Assembly: GCA_029256725.1 (NCBI GenBank) | Contig: JAQSXJ010000067.1 | Coordinates: 1 to 64,000, forward strand | Direction of reading: 5' to 3' | Source of the DNA: Anaerocolumna sp. | Lineage (GTDB): Bacteria > Bacillota > Clostridia > Lachnospirales > Lachnospiraceae | DNA: 64,000 nucleotides | Position numbers and translations under genes: made by a program | Shown here: piece after piece, positions 1-9,400 of the stretch | Layout of the letters: each line of letters opens with the position of its first letter | Numbering within the stretch: the stretch's first letter is position 1 | Notes under the pieces: generated by a model | What the model saw: only the letters and a program-made list of their open reading frames with translations | Database searches by the model: none | What the model was told of the DNA's origin: nothing

Positions 1-1216
1 TCATGCCATAAGCTTGTCCTTCACTTAATTTTTCCTGAATATATTTTATGGAAGCTTCAACCTCCTCCAGTGATAAACCACCAGTGCCTAAAAATCCCAA
101 CATCCCGGCTTTCCCCATTCTGACCACCAAATCTTTTGAAGAAACACCTCGATACATTGCGCCGGTAATATATGCATAGCGAAGATTGTAATCCCTCTTA
201 AACTCTTCACTGCCAAGAGACTCATAGGTGATATCTATAACAGACTTGTTTTCACCACTGTCCTTGTCTGCATGAGACTTTTCATTGCTGTATTTCTTAT
301 CTGTCTCACCTTTCTCCTTCTGCATAAAGTATTCCTTGTACTCATCACTTCCAATCATAAGGGGATCTGCCTCTGCTTTTATATACCTTATAAGGCCGGT
401 AAGAGTTCTGCCGATTCCGATTTCTTCAAAAGCTACCTCTCCTAAGCCCAGCAGTAAGCGGATTGTATCTGTCCACCTAACGGAATGGGTTATCTGCTTT
501 ATTAAATTATCTTTTATATCCCTTTGTTTATAAGGTCTGGCAGATACATTGGATATTACCGGTATTTTTAACTCTCCAAAGTTAAAATCTGCAAGGAACT
601 GCTCAAATAGTTCACTCGACGCTTTCATATATCTGGAATGAAAAGCTCCGCTGACATTTAGAATTGAATATAACTTAACCTCCGGGTTGCTCTCAAATAC
701 GGTTTGGGCCTGAATAATGGCTTCTTTTGGACCTGAAATCACGATTTGTGAGGGACAATTATAATTTGCAATATCAATCTGGCTTAGACCTTCTGTTTGT
801 AAGATATGGGATATTTGCTTCTCCTTTAAACCGATAACGGCTGCCATACCGCCGCCGCTTGCCTTACCCATTAATTCCCCTCTTTTTTTAACAAGTTTTA
901 ACCCGGTTTCAAAATCAAAAGCACCTGCCGCATGAAGGGCATTGTATTCTCCTAAACTATGTCCGGCCACAAAATCGGGGCTTTCCTGTGTTTCCTTACA
1001 TTTCTTAAGATAGGTTAGAGCATTTACTGTATATAAAGCCGGCTGTGTATATTCTGTAAAACCTAATTTCGATTCAGGATCCTCCAAGCACAATTCTTTT
1101 ATAGAATATCCTAATATTTTATCCGCACTGGATACAAGTTCCGGGAATTCCTCAAATAACGCTTTCCCCATTCCCTTATTCTGAGCGCCTTGACCTGGAA
1201 ACACATATGCCTTCAT
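1..1216 (-). CDS. Trans-acting malonyl-CoA acyltransferase fused to PfaD-type enoylreductase (PksE-like), 3' part outside window
   Basis: About 405 residues are visible; the reading frame is still open at the left edge. The first ~285 residues are a FabD-like acyltransferase: GQGAQ near residues 8-12, nucleophile motif GHSLGEY (Ser about 87) and a GGGMAAVIGL stretch. From about residue 342 the sequence turns into the start of a PfaD-type flavin enoylreductase (RYAYITGAMYRG, VVRMGKAGMLGF, GTGG). This AT-ER fusion is the hallmark of trans-AT polyketide clusters (PksE of bacillaene) and of some polyunsaturated-lipid synthases. There it loads malonyl units on carrier proteins and reduces enoyl intermediates. 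It starts at ATG 1216 with an upstream AAGAAGGT, 20 bp after the PPTase gene, so the two are co-transcribed. An ordinary FabD is ruled out by the fused second domain. Neighbouring carboxylase and PPTase genes fit a polyketide role. Confidence 0.88.
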   Translation of the reverse strand, partial: MKAYVFPGQGAQNKGMGKALFEEFPELVSSADKILGYSIKELCLEDPESKLGFTEYTQPALYTVNALTYLKKCKETQESPDFVAGHSLGEYNALHAAGAFDFETGLKLVKKRGELMGKASGGGMAAVIGLKEKQISHILQTEGLSQIDIANYNCPSQIVISGPKEAIIQAQTVFESNPEVKLYSILNVSGAFHSRYMKASSELFEQFLADFNFGELKIPVISNVSARPYKQRDIKDNLIKQITHSVRWTDTIRLLLGLGEVAFEEIGIGRTLTGLIRYIKAEADPLMIGSDEYKEYFMQKEKGETDKKYSNEKSHADKDSGENKSVIDITYESLGSEEFKRDYNLRYAYITGAMYRGVSSKDLVVRMGKAGMLGFLGTGGLSLEEVEASIKYIQEKLSEGQAYGM

Positions 1217-1236
1217 ATTTTACCTTCTTTCTTATC

Positions 1237-1986
1237 TTATATATTTGTAATATCTAACGATAGCTCAATTAACTTTGGGTATGTTATGGAACAGACGTAA
1301 GTATCAAAAACAAAGGTGAAAGCCGTATATTGTATAAAATGGGTAAAGGAAATTTTAAAATACTTCTCCTTATTCTCTATCTTTTCCACTTCATATAATT
1401 CCAGCGGAACCGTTAACCCTGTCTTTAAGCATTTCGCCAGGGATTCCTTGGCAGTCCATAAGATAACAAAGGCTAAGGTCTCCTGGATCACCTGATTTTT
1501 TATAAGGGAAGCTTCATGAGTCGTAATGTTATTTTCCAATACCTTTTTTACATTTCGATTAACTTCCTCAATATCAATACCCATAATAAGAGCCTCATCA
1601 TATACCAGGGATGCTGCACAGGTTTCACAATGAGACAGGCTTCCCCCGGGATTTTTCAAAGACTTCAATTCAATCACCGGTTGTCCGAAAATACCATTTT
1701 TAATATTAATATTATTTAGCTTTACTTCATTGCTGTACTGGGAAACCGCTTTTTTTAAAGAATATCTTCCATACAAATAACTTCTAAGCCTTTTATCACT
1801 TCTAATAAATTTTAAGTAATCCAGTTCTTCGGAAGTTAGATAAGGAATAAGCTGATGACTTTCGGTTTCAGTCATGTATGTAAGATTCAATACAACCTCA
1901 TATCTGCGTTCCTGATCTTTTCCTTCCAAATAGTAATTTATAGAGAAATCTTTCTTCCCATTGATTGTTTTCACCTCCCGGGCCAA
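1237..1986 (-). CDS. Sfp-type 4'-phosphopantetheinyl transferase
   Basis: 249 residues as drawn. It transfers phosphopantetheine from CoA to the serine of carrier domains, activating PKS/NRPS/ACP proteins. Family motifs are in order: GIFGQPVI (substrate loop), SLSHCETCAASLV, the magnesium-binding MGIDIE, and WTAKESLAKCLKTGL with the W-x-x-K-E-S signature. Its size fits the long Sfp/EntD class used in secondary metabolism rather than the short AcpS. The start is unsure: the frame begins with TTG (1986) behind a weak AAGG, and a better GGGAGGTG lies just inside the ORF with no in-frame ATG after it. It follows a 736-bp gap after accC, so it may be transcribed by read-through or from its own promoter. 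It directly precedes the AT-ER gene. Confidence 0.9.
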   Translation of the reverse strand: MAREVKTINGKKDFSINYYLEGKDQERRYEVVLNLTYMTETESHQLIPYLTSEELDYLKFIRSDKRLRSYLYGRYSLKKAVSQYSNEVKLNNINIKNGIFGQPVIELKSLKNPGGSLSHCETCAASLVYDEALIMGIDIEEVNRNVKKVLENNITTHEASLIKNQVIQETLAFVILWTAKESLAKCLKTGLTVPLELYEVEKIENKEKYFKISFTHFIQYTAFTFVFDTYVCSITYPKLIELSLDITNI

Positions 1987-2045
1987 AATAAAAACAATCC
2001 TTAGATGAAAAGATTGCTTCCCAATTGTATTATATAGATTCCTGA

Positions 2046-2078
2046 CGAAGCTATGCCTTAGTTAAAGGCATAGCTTCG
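2046..2078. promoter_or_regulatory. Perfect 14-bp hairpin upstream of PPTase gene
   Basis: Arms CGAAGCTATGCCTT (2046-2059) and its exact complement (2065-2078) flank a 5-nt loop. There is no T-run on either side, so it is not a standard intrinsic terminator. It would sit in the mRNA leader of the PPTase gene, about 60 nt before the start. A role in RNA processing, attenuation or antiterminator recognition is possible but unproven. Confidence 0.5.
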
Positions 2079-2408
2079 CCATAGATATTATAAATATCCA
2101 TCTACTCAACATCTCTATACGAAGATTAAAATACGAACTAGCCGAAACATAGATTGGTATTTTTCATCTCTTTTTGTGAGGGCGTGACTGAAACCTCATT
2201 ACAATGTTCTAAATGCCCCACTTTACGGTATTCTGTGTTACAACTTTGTGAATTTAGAACCACTATACTCCCAAAATCTTGCCTTGTTATATCATGCAAA
2301 TTATCCCACAAAGTGGAGGTTCAACTGTGTTTATGTTTCTATAATATAATAGAGCGTAAAAAGTTCTTGCTGATTTAACGTGTTAAAGTTAATTTTTATA
2401 CGATTTCA

Positions 2409-2621
2409 GGAAAAATACACAAGACAGAAAGAGCGAATGCACCTATGGAAAGGGATTAGAAGTTCCTTTTCTCTGAAAATTTTGTGCTATATTTTAAAGC
2501 AGATTGTTTGAGCGAAGCGAGTTATCTGTTTTAAAATATGTCAAGCACAAAATATTCAGAGAATTAGGACTTCTTATCCCTTGTAATGAAGCATGAGTCT
2601 TTCTGTTTTGTGCATTTTTCC
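2409..2621. repeat. Long imperfect inverted repeat (~213 bp), MITE-like
   Basis: The left arm begins GGAAAAATACACAAGACAGA and the right arm ends with the near complement (TCTGTTTTGTGCATTTTTCC). Inner segments also pair: AGGGATTAGAAGT with ACTTCTTATCCCT, CTCTGAAAATTTTGTGCT with AGCACAAAATATTCAGAG, and TTTTAAAGCAGAT with ATCTGTTTTAAAA. A GAGCGAAGCGAG stretch lies at the centre. The whole element could fold into one giant hairpin with small bulges. It lies in the 736-bp gap between accC and the PPTase gene, with no believable ORF on either strand. A non-autonomous mobile element or a large structured RNA are both possible. Confidence 0.65.
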
Positions 2622-2683
2622 GTCCGTATGATAACAAATCAGAACTTTAGAACTCCCTAGTAATATAATAGCACTTTTTAAAC

Positions 2684-2715
2684 CAGAAAAAAGGAATGGC
2701 CTTATTCGGTAAGGA
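2684..2715 (-). terminator. Weak terminator-like hairpin after accC
   Basis: On the minus strand, just past the accC stop, CCTTA-ccgaa-TAAGG is followed after a short gap by CCATTCC and a T6 run. The stem is only 5 bp and the T-run is not immediately adjacent, so termination would be weak. It matters because the PPTase and AT-ER genes lie beyond it. Confidence 0.35.
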
Positions 2716-2722
2716 ATTCGGC

Positions 2723-4099
2723 TTAAATTGCTGAATTCAGTCGATGATACTGATATTCCTCCAGTATTTTGCTCATAAACACTTCTGTGTAATTGCCATC
2801 TAAAAATTCAGGTCTGCTAAGGAGGTATTTTAGAAAATCCACATTGGTATTTATTCCTTCTATATTCATTTCCTCCAGACATACAGACATTTTTTTGACG
2901 GCTTCGGCTTTATCAGGAGCTTTACAGCATAATTTAGCAATCAGGGAATCATAATAGGGTGACACCACACCGCCGCAGCCGTATCCGCTTTCTACCCGGA
3001 CATTAAAACCACCAGGCATATTCCATTTCGTAATTTTACCGATGGAAGGCATTCCGTCTTTTAGGGTATCTTCAGCCAGAATTCTGCATTGCAGGGCATA
3101 TCCGTCAAACTTAATATCCTCTTGGGTGATGCTCAACCTCTCTCCTTCAAATACTCTGATCTGTTCTTTTACGATATCAATTCCCGTAACCAGTTCCGTG
3201 ATGGTATGTTCCACCTGTAGTCTGGTATTCATCTCCAGAAAATAGTAATCTCCATTAGAAAGTACTAAGAATTCTATTGTGCCAGGACCCACATAATTAA
3301 TATGTTTCGCAATCTTTAGTGCATCCCCATAAATTTTCTGACGGACCTCTTCTTCAATATTTATGCACCTTGCTTCTTCAATTACTTTCTGATTTGCCCT
3401 TTGGATCGTACATTCTCTGTCACCTAAATGAATGATATTTCCATAGGTATCACCTAATATCTGAACTTCGAAATGCTTAAAACCCTGTATTGCTTTCTCG
3501 ATAAGCAGTTCATTGTTATTAAAAGCTGCCTTTGCCTCAATTCTGCAAAGATTATAATTGTCTTTTAGCTTTTCCTTATCCTTAACAATGCGGATTCCTT
3601 TACCTCCGCCTCCGTGAGTCGCTTTTAACAATACTGGGAAACCTATCAGCTCTCCTAATTCTTCGCATTCATCATAACTGTTAACAGGTGCAGTAGCACC
3701 CTCTATTACTGGGACCTGGCACTCTTTTGCGATAAGCTTTGCATTACTCTTATTCCCAATAGCATCAATCAAATCACTGGCCGGCCCTATAAATCCTATG
3801 CCATACTGTTCACACAGTCTGGCGAACTCACCGGATTCAGCCATAAATCCAATTCCCGGATGTATTGCATCCACATTATATTTCGTTGCTACGGACAGAA
3901 TTTTATATACATTCAGATAAGAGTCCCTGGCATCTCCGATACAGACCTTTTCATCAGCGATTCTTAAATGCAGGGAATCCTTATCAACATTGGAGTATAC
4001 AGCAACTGTACTTATTCCAAGCTCCCTCAATGCCTTTATTATTCTTACTGCTATCTCTCCTCTGTTTGCTACCAATACCTTTTTATATTTCTCCATCAT
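2723..4099 (-). CDS. accC: Acetyl-CoA carboxylase, biotin carboxylase subunit
   Basis: About 458 residues when started at ATG 4099, which overlaps the accB stop as ATGA and follows AGGGTGAG; a longer frame open to 4135 lacks this logic. It carboxylates the biotin on AccB using ATP and bicarbonate. Visible are the N-terminal KVLVANRGEIAVRI, the ATP-grasp glycine loop GGGGKGIRIV and the active-site strand LEMNTRLQVEHTITE, giving the full family length (~450). It is third partner of a complete accD-accA-accB-accC set. The set lies between a lanthipeptide synthetase and PKS accessory genes, with no fab genes present. I therefore infer a dedicated malonyl-CoA supply. Confidence 0.95.
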   Translation of the reverse strand: MMEKYKKVLVANRGEIAVRIIKALRELGISTVAVYSNVDKDSLHLRIADEKVCIGDARDSYLNVYKILSVATKYNVDAIHPGIGFMAESGEFARLCEQYGIGFIGPASDLIDAIGNKSNAKLIAKECQVPVIEGATAPVNSYDECEELGELIGFPVLLKATHGGGGKGIRIVKDKEKLKDNYNLCRIEAKAAFNNNELLIEKAIQGFKHFEVQILGDTYGNIIHLGDRECTIQRANQKVIEEARCINIEEEVRQKIYGDALKIAKHINYVGPGTIEFLVLSNGDYYFLEMNTRLQVEHTITELVTGIDIVKEQIRVFEGERLSITQEDIKFDGYALQCRILAEDTLKDGMPSIGKITKWNMPGGFNVRVESGYGCGGVVSPYYDSLIAKLCCKAPDKAEAVKKMSVCLEEMNIEGINTNVDFLKYLLSRPEFLDGNYTEVFMSKILEEYQYHRLNSAI

Positions 4100-4578
4100 C
4101 CACTCACCCTGATAGAAAGTAATTCCTGTTCGCATTCAACCAGGCTCCCATCGGCAGCTATGATTTCCTCTACGATACCGTCAACCGGTGCCACAACATC
4201 GTTATATACTTTCATTGCCTCTATCACACCTAATACGTTACCTTTCTTTACTTCCTTTTTTCCACCTTTAAGACTGTCGGCTACAGAAAATGCTCCAACA
4301 AAATTTGATTTAACTATAACGTAATTTGTGTCTACTATACTGCCTGTATTACTAACTGCTTTTTTATCCAGAACCAGAATATCTGTGTTCTCCTGCACCA
4401 GCTTTTCTATGTTAAAGCTTTCTTTGGTTGCGACACTTTGATATTCATATTTAACATCACTTTCATTTAAGATACCTTTTTGGAAGGATAATACTTCTCC
4501 ATTCATTGAATACTTAAAATAATTCAGCTCTGACTTTTCACACATTTCTAAAATACTGATTAAATTTTCTCCATTCAT
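4096..4578 (-). CDS. accB: Biotin carboxyl carrier protein of acetyl-CoA carboxylase
   Basis: 160 residues. The C-terminal half is a biotinyl domain: GNVLGVIEAMKVYNDV contains the EAMK motif whose lysine carries biotin, followed by APVDGIVEEI. The N-terminal half (about 1-75) is a poorly conserved dimer/linker region, as usual in AccB. It overlaps accC by 4 bp (ATGA), showing translational coupling. The ATG at 4578 has only a distant purine-rich ribosome site (GAAGGGG about 26 nt upstream). Confidence 0.94.
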   Translation of the reverse strand: MNGENLISILEMCEKSELNYFKYSMNGEVLSFQKGILNESDVKYEYQSVATKESFNIEKLVQENTDILVLDKKAVSNTGSIVDTNYVIVKSNFVGAFSVADSLKGGKKEVKKGNVLGVIEAMKVYNDVVAPVDGIVEEIIAADGSLVECEQELLSIRVSG

Positions 4579-4630
4579 ACATTATACATAATATGTTAAT
4601 ATTATTTTCCCCTTCTTTTTATTTTATCTG

Positions 4631-5500
4631 TTACGCATCAAATCGTCTGAGGACATCTTCCTGCTGTTTTTTTATATTGCCGATTTCCCGGAATTTATGT
4701 CTGCGATCTTCCTTCAGTTCAATTCCTGAGAGTTTTTGTAATTGGATAGTTTCTTTATGTAAGATACTTCTAAGTCTTTCACACAACTGCTCAAAGGTTC
4801 CCTTCTCGCTTATGACCCGGTCAATTATTCCGGCGTCATAGATATCATTGGCAGTTAGTTTTAGGTGTTCTGAGGCCAGACTTGCCTTTTTGGAATCTCT
4901 CCACAAAATACTTGCACAGCCTTCCGGTGATACTACTGAGTAGATTGCTTTCTCCAACATAAATACTTTATTAGCTACTCCAAGAGCCAGGGCTCCTCCG
5001 CTGCCGCCCTCACTAATGACTACAGATATTACCGGGACCTTTAAAGCTGACATTTCATATAAATTTCTTGCAATTGCTTCTGCTTGTCCTCTTTCCTCTG
5101 CATTGATACCCGGGAATGCACCTGGTGTATCGATAAAGCATATGATAGGCCTGTTAAATTTTTCTGCCTGTTTCATAAGCCTTAGCGCCTTTCGATATCC
5201 TTCCGGTAATGGCATGCCATATTGCCGTAATTTACTGTCTGCCAAGTCTTTTCCCTTGTACTGGCAAATAACTGTAACCGGGATATTGCTTAGATATGCC
5301 AGTCCGCCCACGATCGCCCTGTCATCGCCAAAATATCTGTCTCCGTGGAGTTCAATAAAATCCGTGAATACATTATCTGCTAATTCCATACTCTTAAACC
5401 GTTTATCACTTCTGATACTAAGGATGTTATTCCAGGTACTCTTTTCCTGTCTAGCCATTTCTGCCGTTTCATTGTCTAGATTCGTACTTTGATTACTCAC
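4631..5500 (-). CDS. accA: Acetyl-CoA carboxylase carboxyltransferase alpha subunit
   Basis: 289 residues, GTG start at 5500 behind AAAGGGGGG. With AccD it moves the carboxyl group from biotin to acetyl-CoA, making malonyl-CoA. Recognisable stretches are TDFIELHGDRYFGDD, PVTVICQYKGKD, the PEGYRKALRLM helix and the oxyanion-hole region SEGGSGGALALG. The N-terminus is shorter than that of the 319-residue E. coli protein, but all catalytic parts are present. It is 24 bp downstream of accD. Confidence 0.95.
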   Translation of the reverse strand: MSNQSTNLDNETAEMARQEKSTWNNILSIRSDKRFKSMELADNVFTDFIELHGDRYFGDDRAIVGGLAYLSNIPVTVICQYKGKDLADSKLRQYGMPLPEGYRKALRLMKQAEKFNRPIICFIDTPGAFPGINAEERGQAEAIARNLYEMSALKVPVISVVISEGGSGGALALGVANKVFMLEKAIYSVVSPEGCASILWRDSKKASLASEHLKLTANDIYDAGIIDRVISEKGTFEQLCERLRSILHKETIQLQKLSGIELKEDRRHKFREIGNIKKQQEDVLRRFDA

Positions 5501-5524
5501 TGCGTTCCCCCCTTTAATCTTATA

Positions 5525-6316
5525 TTAATAGGCATATACATCCGTCTTTACATGATACTTTAACAATCGGGATAATATTGTTTTTAAACTATCCCTTGGA
5601 ATAATTGCATCCAAAAACCCATGCTCCAGTAAATATTCCGAAGTTTGAAAGCCTTCCGGTAATTGTTCCTTAATGGTCTGCTCAATTACTCTCTTCCCTG
5701 CAAAGCCTATTAACGCATTGGGTTCCGCCAAAATGGTATCTCCTAAAAATGCAAAACTAGCGCTTACTCCCCCTGTTGTAGGATTGGTAAGGACACTGAT
5801 ATAATATCCCCCCTCCTCACTGAACTCCTGTACCGCAGCTGCTGTCTTTGCCATCTGCATAAGAGAATAGATCCCTTCCTGCATCCTGGCTCCTCCCGAA
5901 GTGGAAAATATAATAACCGGAAGCTTACGTTTTTGCGCTTCTTCAAACAAACACGCTATTTTCGTACCAACGGTAATTCCCATGCTGGCCATAATAAATC
6001 TGGAATCCATAATTCCTATCATGGTGCCTATCCCGTTAATTTCCCCATAACCAGTTACGATTGCTTCTTTTAAACCGGTTAAGTCCGCCGCTTTCTCATA
6101 TTTTTCTTCATAACCCGGAAATTGTATGGGATCATGAAAAGCCAACTCTTCATTTAATTCTTCAAAGGTTCCTGTATCAACAATCGAATCAAGTCTGTCT
6201 GAAAAAGTCATGGTATTGTATGTACCGCATTTATTACATATGTAATGCTCCCTCTTAAACCTGGTATTCTCATGAACATATCCGCACCTGCTGCATTTTC
6301 GAAATGCAATTTCCAT
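5525..6316 (-). CDS. accD: Acetyl-CoA carboxylase carboxyltransferase beta subunit
   Basis: 263 residues, ATG after TAGGAGGGA. It has the N-terminal zinc ribbon, two CxxC pairs (CSRCG and CNKCG, about residues 8-30), that distinguishes AccD, then the crotonase-fold core with GGARMQEG and NPTTGGVSASFA (acetyl-CoA binding). It is first gene of the acc set. A 174-bp gap separates it from lanM, so a separate promoter is possible, although I could not pick one out. Confidence 0.95.
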   Translation of the reverse strand: MEIAFRKCSRCGYVHENTRFKREHYICNKCGTYNTMTFSDRLDSIVDTGTFEELNEELAFHDPIQFPGYEEKYEKAADLTGLKEAIVTGYGEINGIGTMIGIMDSRFIMASMGITVGTKIACLFEEAQKRKLPVIIFSTSGGARMQEGIYSLMQMAKTAAAVQEFSEEGGYYISVLTNPTTGGVSASFAFLGDTILAEPNALIGFAGKRVIEQTIKEQLPEGFQTSEYLLEHGFLDAIIPRDSLKTILSRLLKYHVKTDVYAY

Positions 6317-6490
6317 TCCCTCCTACCTCCAATCCGCTTTTCTTAACGACTAACCTGATAATATAATTACTATTTTAATTAATCGTATGGTATCATAAAA
6401 GAAAAGCAATGAATCGTTCTGTCCTTAAACGCTCAGATTATGGGCATAAGAAGCTGATTGTAATTGTAAACCAGATGTCTATTTATAAAT

Positions 6491-9400
6491 CTATAATAAG
6501 TTTCTAGGAGCAGCTAACACCTGTTCAGGAATATGCCTTAAGGAAAGGGTTAATATATCCGGCACGTTATCACTTAAATAACCCAGCAGGCTGTATCCAA
6601 TGCCTGTTACCCCTGTCATAAAACCCGGATGGCAGTATTCGGATAATGTTATGTCAGAACTGTCATTTAATATTCCTGTTACCAGACTTGTTATAAATGA
6701 GCTATAAGCTCCCAATATTTCATTATCTCCAATGTACCTGGCATAAGAATTCAGGATATAGAGATTCCCGCAATTGCCATGACATAAGCAATAGCTGTCT
6801 CTGAATGGGTTGTCTGTGATATTCTTCACTGCTCTGTCAATATCCCTGTTAAGCCTTTCGGAAAATCCATTGCCAAGGGTATTAAGAAGTATCCTCCGGC
6901 TTAATAGAATTCCGCTTGACCCATGGCACCAGGAAACGGAACTTTTCATATTTTTACCGTCCCGCAGATCTGCCCAATTATTCCACTCAGAATGGTATAA
7001 ACTTTCTTCATAATTTAACAGCTCTTCTAGAAAGTCATCATACTCTTTTGTTTTGGCAGCTTTTGACAGAAGAGCCAGGGCCAGGCTGATTCCGCTATTT
7101 CCATGGGATAGCCCTCCTAAGGGAACCTCACAGGAATTCAACTTATAACCGGCTCCATAAGGCATATTAACTGCACTCCTGATAAGGGTATCAGCTGCTT
7201 TCTTTGCAGTTATCAGATATTCCTCCTCTTTGGTCAATTCATACAGATTACATAGGACAATAATTACTCCTGCATTTCCATTTAACAGATCAAAATCTTT
7301 GTCCTTTTCAATTAATGCTGTAAGGATTTGAACATGTCTTTTTGCATAATTCAGATACTCTATATTGTCTGTAATTATATATAAAATCTGATAGGTGTAG
7401 ACAAGAGAAGCTTCCCCTGTAAAGGCGCCTATTCCCTTTTCTTTTCTATCCTTTGTATCTGTAATATCTAAGTTTAAATCCGTATAGGCAAAGAGGGTTC
7501 GATCAATTATTTCACACAACCTGGTATAAGAAGGCTTGCTGCTTATTGTATTTAAGATATTCATAAAAATTGCAATACCAGCTATCCCGTCATGGAGATA
7601 AGGATTCAGCGGCTTGAAAATCTTTTTATTTTCCTTGGTTCCATTACTAAAGATTCCAATCCAGTTAACATCTGTAAAATTCTCGTTGAAAATAGCCCGT
7701 GCCACCAACCTGTCACCAATCTTTTCAGCTGCCTGAGATACAAGATTTGAATCAACTATCATTTCTTTCATAGTATCCCTTCTTATCTTAGGGTGTGTCT
7801 GAAAACTGCTTATACCTGGCCGGACGTTCCATTTTGTAGGATTCAACTCCATCGTAATTCTGATACACATATCCTGTGTTTCCATATCCGAATAGCTTAA
7901 GTTATCAATCCGCTCACACAAACTGCCATAAGCGGTAGTATGAAAATAGCCTTCCAATCTGGTTCCATCGGAGAAAATTAAAGCTTTCCCGTCAGCTTCT
8001 ATAAAAAATTGAGGGATATCTCCCTTCATTAATTCCCTGACTTCTGCTTCGACTATTTTATTTCTATATTGAACATCGTAGTTGCAGTTTTCATAGAGTT
8101 GGTAGAATAGTATATTTCTGTCACTGCCATCCATCATAAAATCCGGATGATAAGAAGCTGTTAGCAGAGAAGAATAGTGCTGGGTATCTCTTAATAAGTA
8201 TCTGCTTTTTGTATTTTTAATTTCACTTATGAGCTCCTTTAAATCTTCTTTCTTCTCAATCGAACAGGTATATGCCAGATTAAAACCTGTAAGCAGATTT
8301 TGGGTAAATAGCTTCTCCTTTAGAGCTTTTCCATTTAACGAGGGCAGATTCTTTCCCCCATGAGTTTTTGGGTATCGATACTCTATGGATATATCTGAGG
8401 ATCTATTATTTTTAATATAGGGTATTTTAAAGGGTAATTTCTGACCGGCACATCCACTAATGCCACTGATATTTACTCCTTTACCCTCTACTTCCCAATG
8501 AAATACCGGCAATAACCCCAGGTATAACACAGACTCACTTAACGTTTTTTTTACCTGTCCCTCGGCAGTATCCTCTGCCTCTGCTCCTATTCCTGTTAAG
8601 GTTTCCAAGTCAATAATAATTGGAAATTCACCATAAGCTATCAGATTTTCATAATGCAGATCACTGGTTTTTAAAAGATAAGCAGCAAATAAATTAATGC
8701 CCATCCTGGTATAGTAATTCTTTATTTCTAGTTCATTGAAGCAGCTTTTATGTATAATTACCTCTTCCCAACCGTAATTTTCCTTATCTATAATTTTTCT
8801 TGAAAAGTTAGGGATACTGCAATTTTGTGATATCCAATTCACGAAGGTTTGATAAAATATCTCATTGGTCAGTGAATGAGGTTTATAAATCACACTTTTA
8901 CCATTATCAAAAGTAAACTTTATTACCGTTTTTGAATTCTGGTGACTATCCGCTATGTCTGCGTCAAAAGATATAATCTGATCAAATGGTTCACCATAAA
9001 ATATGTGCTTGATAATCTCATCCTTATCCTGTTGAAGATTATGAAGCGCACCTATAAGGAAATCTGAAAAGGAAACTATGGTTTCCAGAATACCTCTTAA
9101 CATTACCGGATAATTTTCGCAGATTTCATAAATATAGTTAATATCCCTTAAATAATTCTCTTGAAAATATTCATATTCCTCTTCTGAATTTCTGCCCTTT
9201 AGATATCCCTCTGCTTTTAGAAAATGAATTTCATTAATTAAGGTTCTAATGCTTATGTTTTTTATTTTTTTATAGATGGCTTTTAAAAAGTACCGGATAA
9301 CATCTATGTTTTTATATTTGATAATAGCTGAAAGCTCCCTTTTAAAATAATACTGAGCTAATTTAAGGAAATATTGATAAAAACAAGCAAAATCCTCTTG

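Noticed and set aside
2154-2378. Plus-strand ORF of 74 residues between accC and the PPTase gene
   Set aside because: No ribosome site, low-complexity Cys/Phe-rich product with no family, and it lies opposite a same-strand operon on the other strand.
2723-6316. The acc genes as part of the ordinary fatty-acid synthesis operon
   Set aside because: No fabH, fabK, fabG, fabF, fabZ or acpP is near. The flanking genes are lanM, an Sfp-type PPTase and an AT-ER fusion, which fits a dedicated supply better. It remains the main alternative if the left flank shows fab genes.
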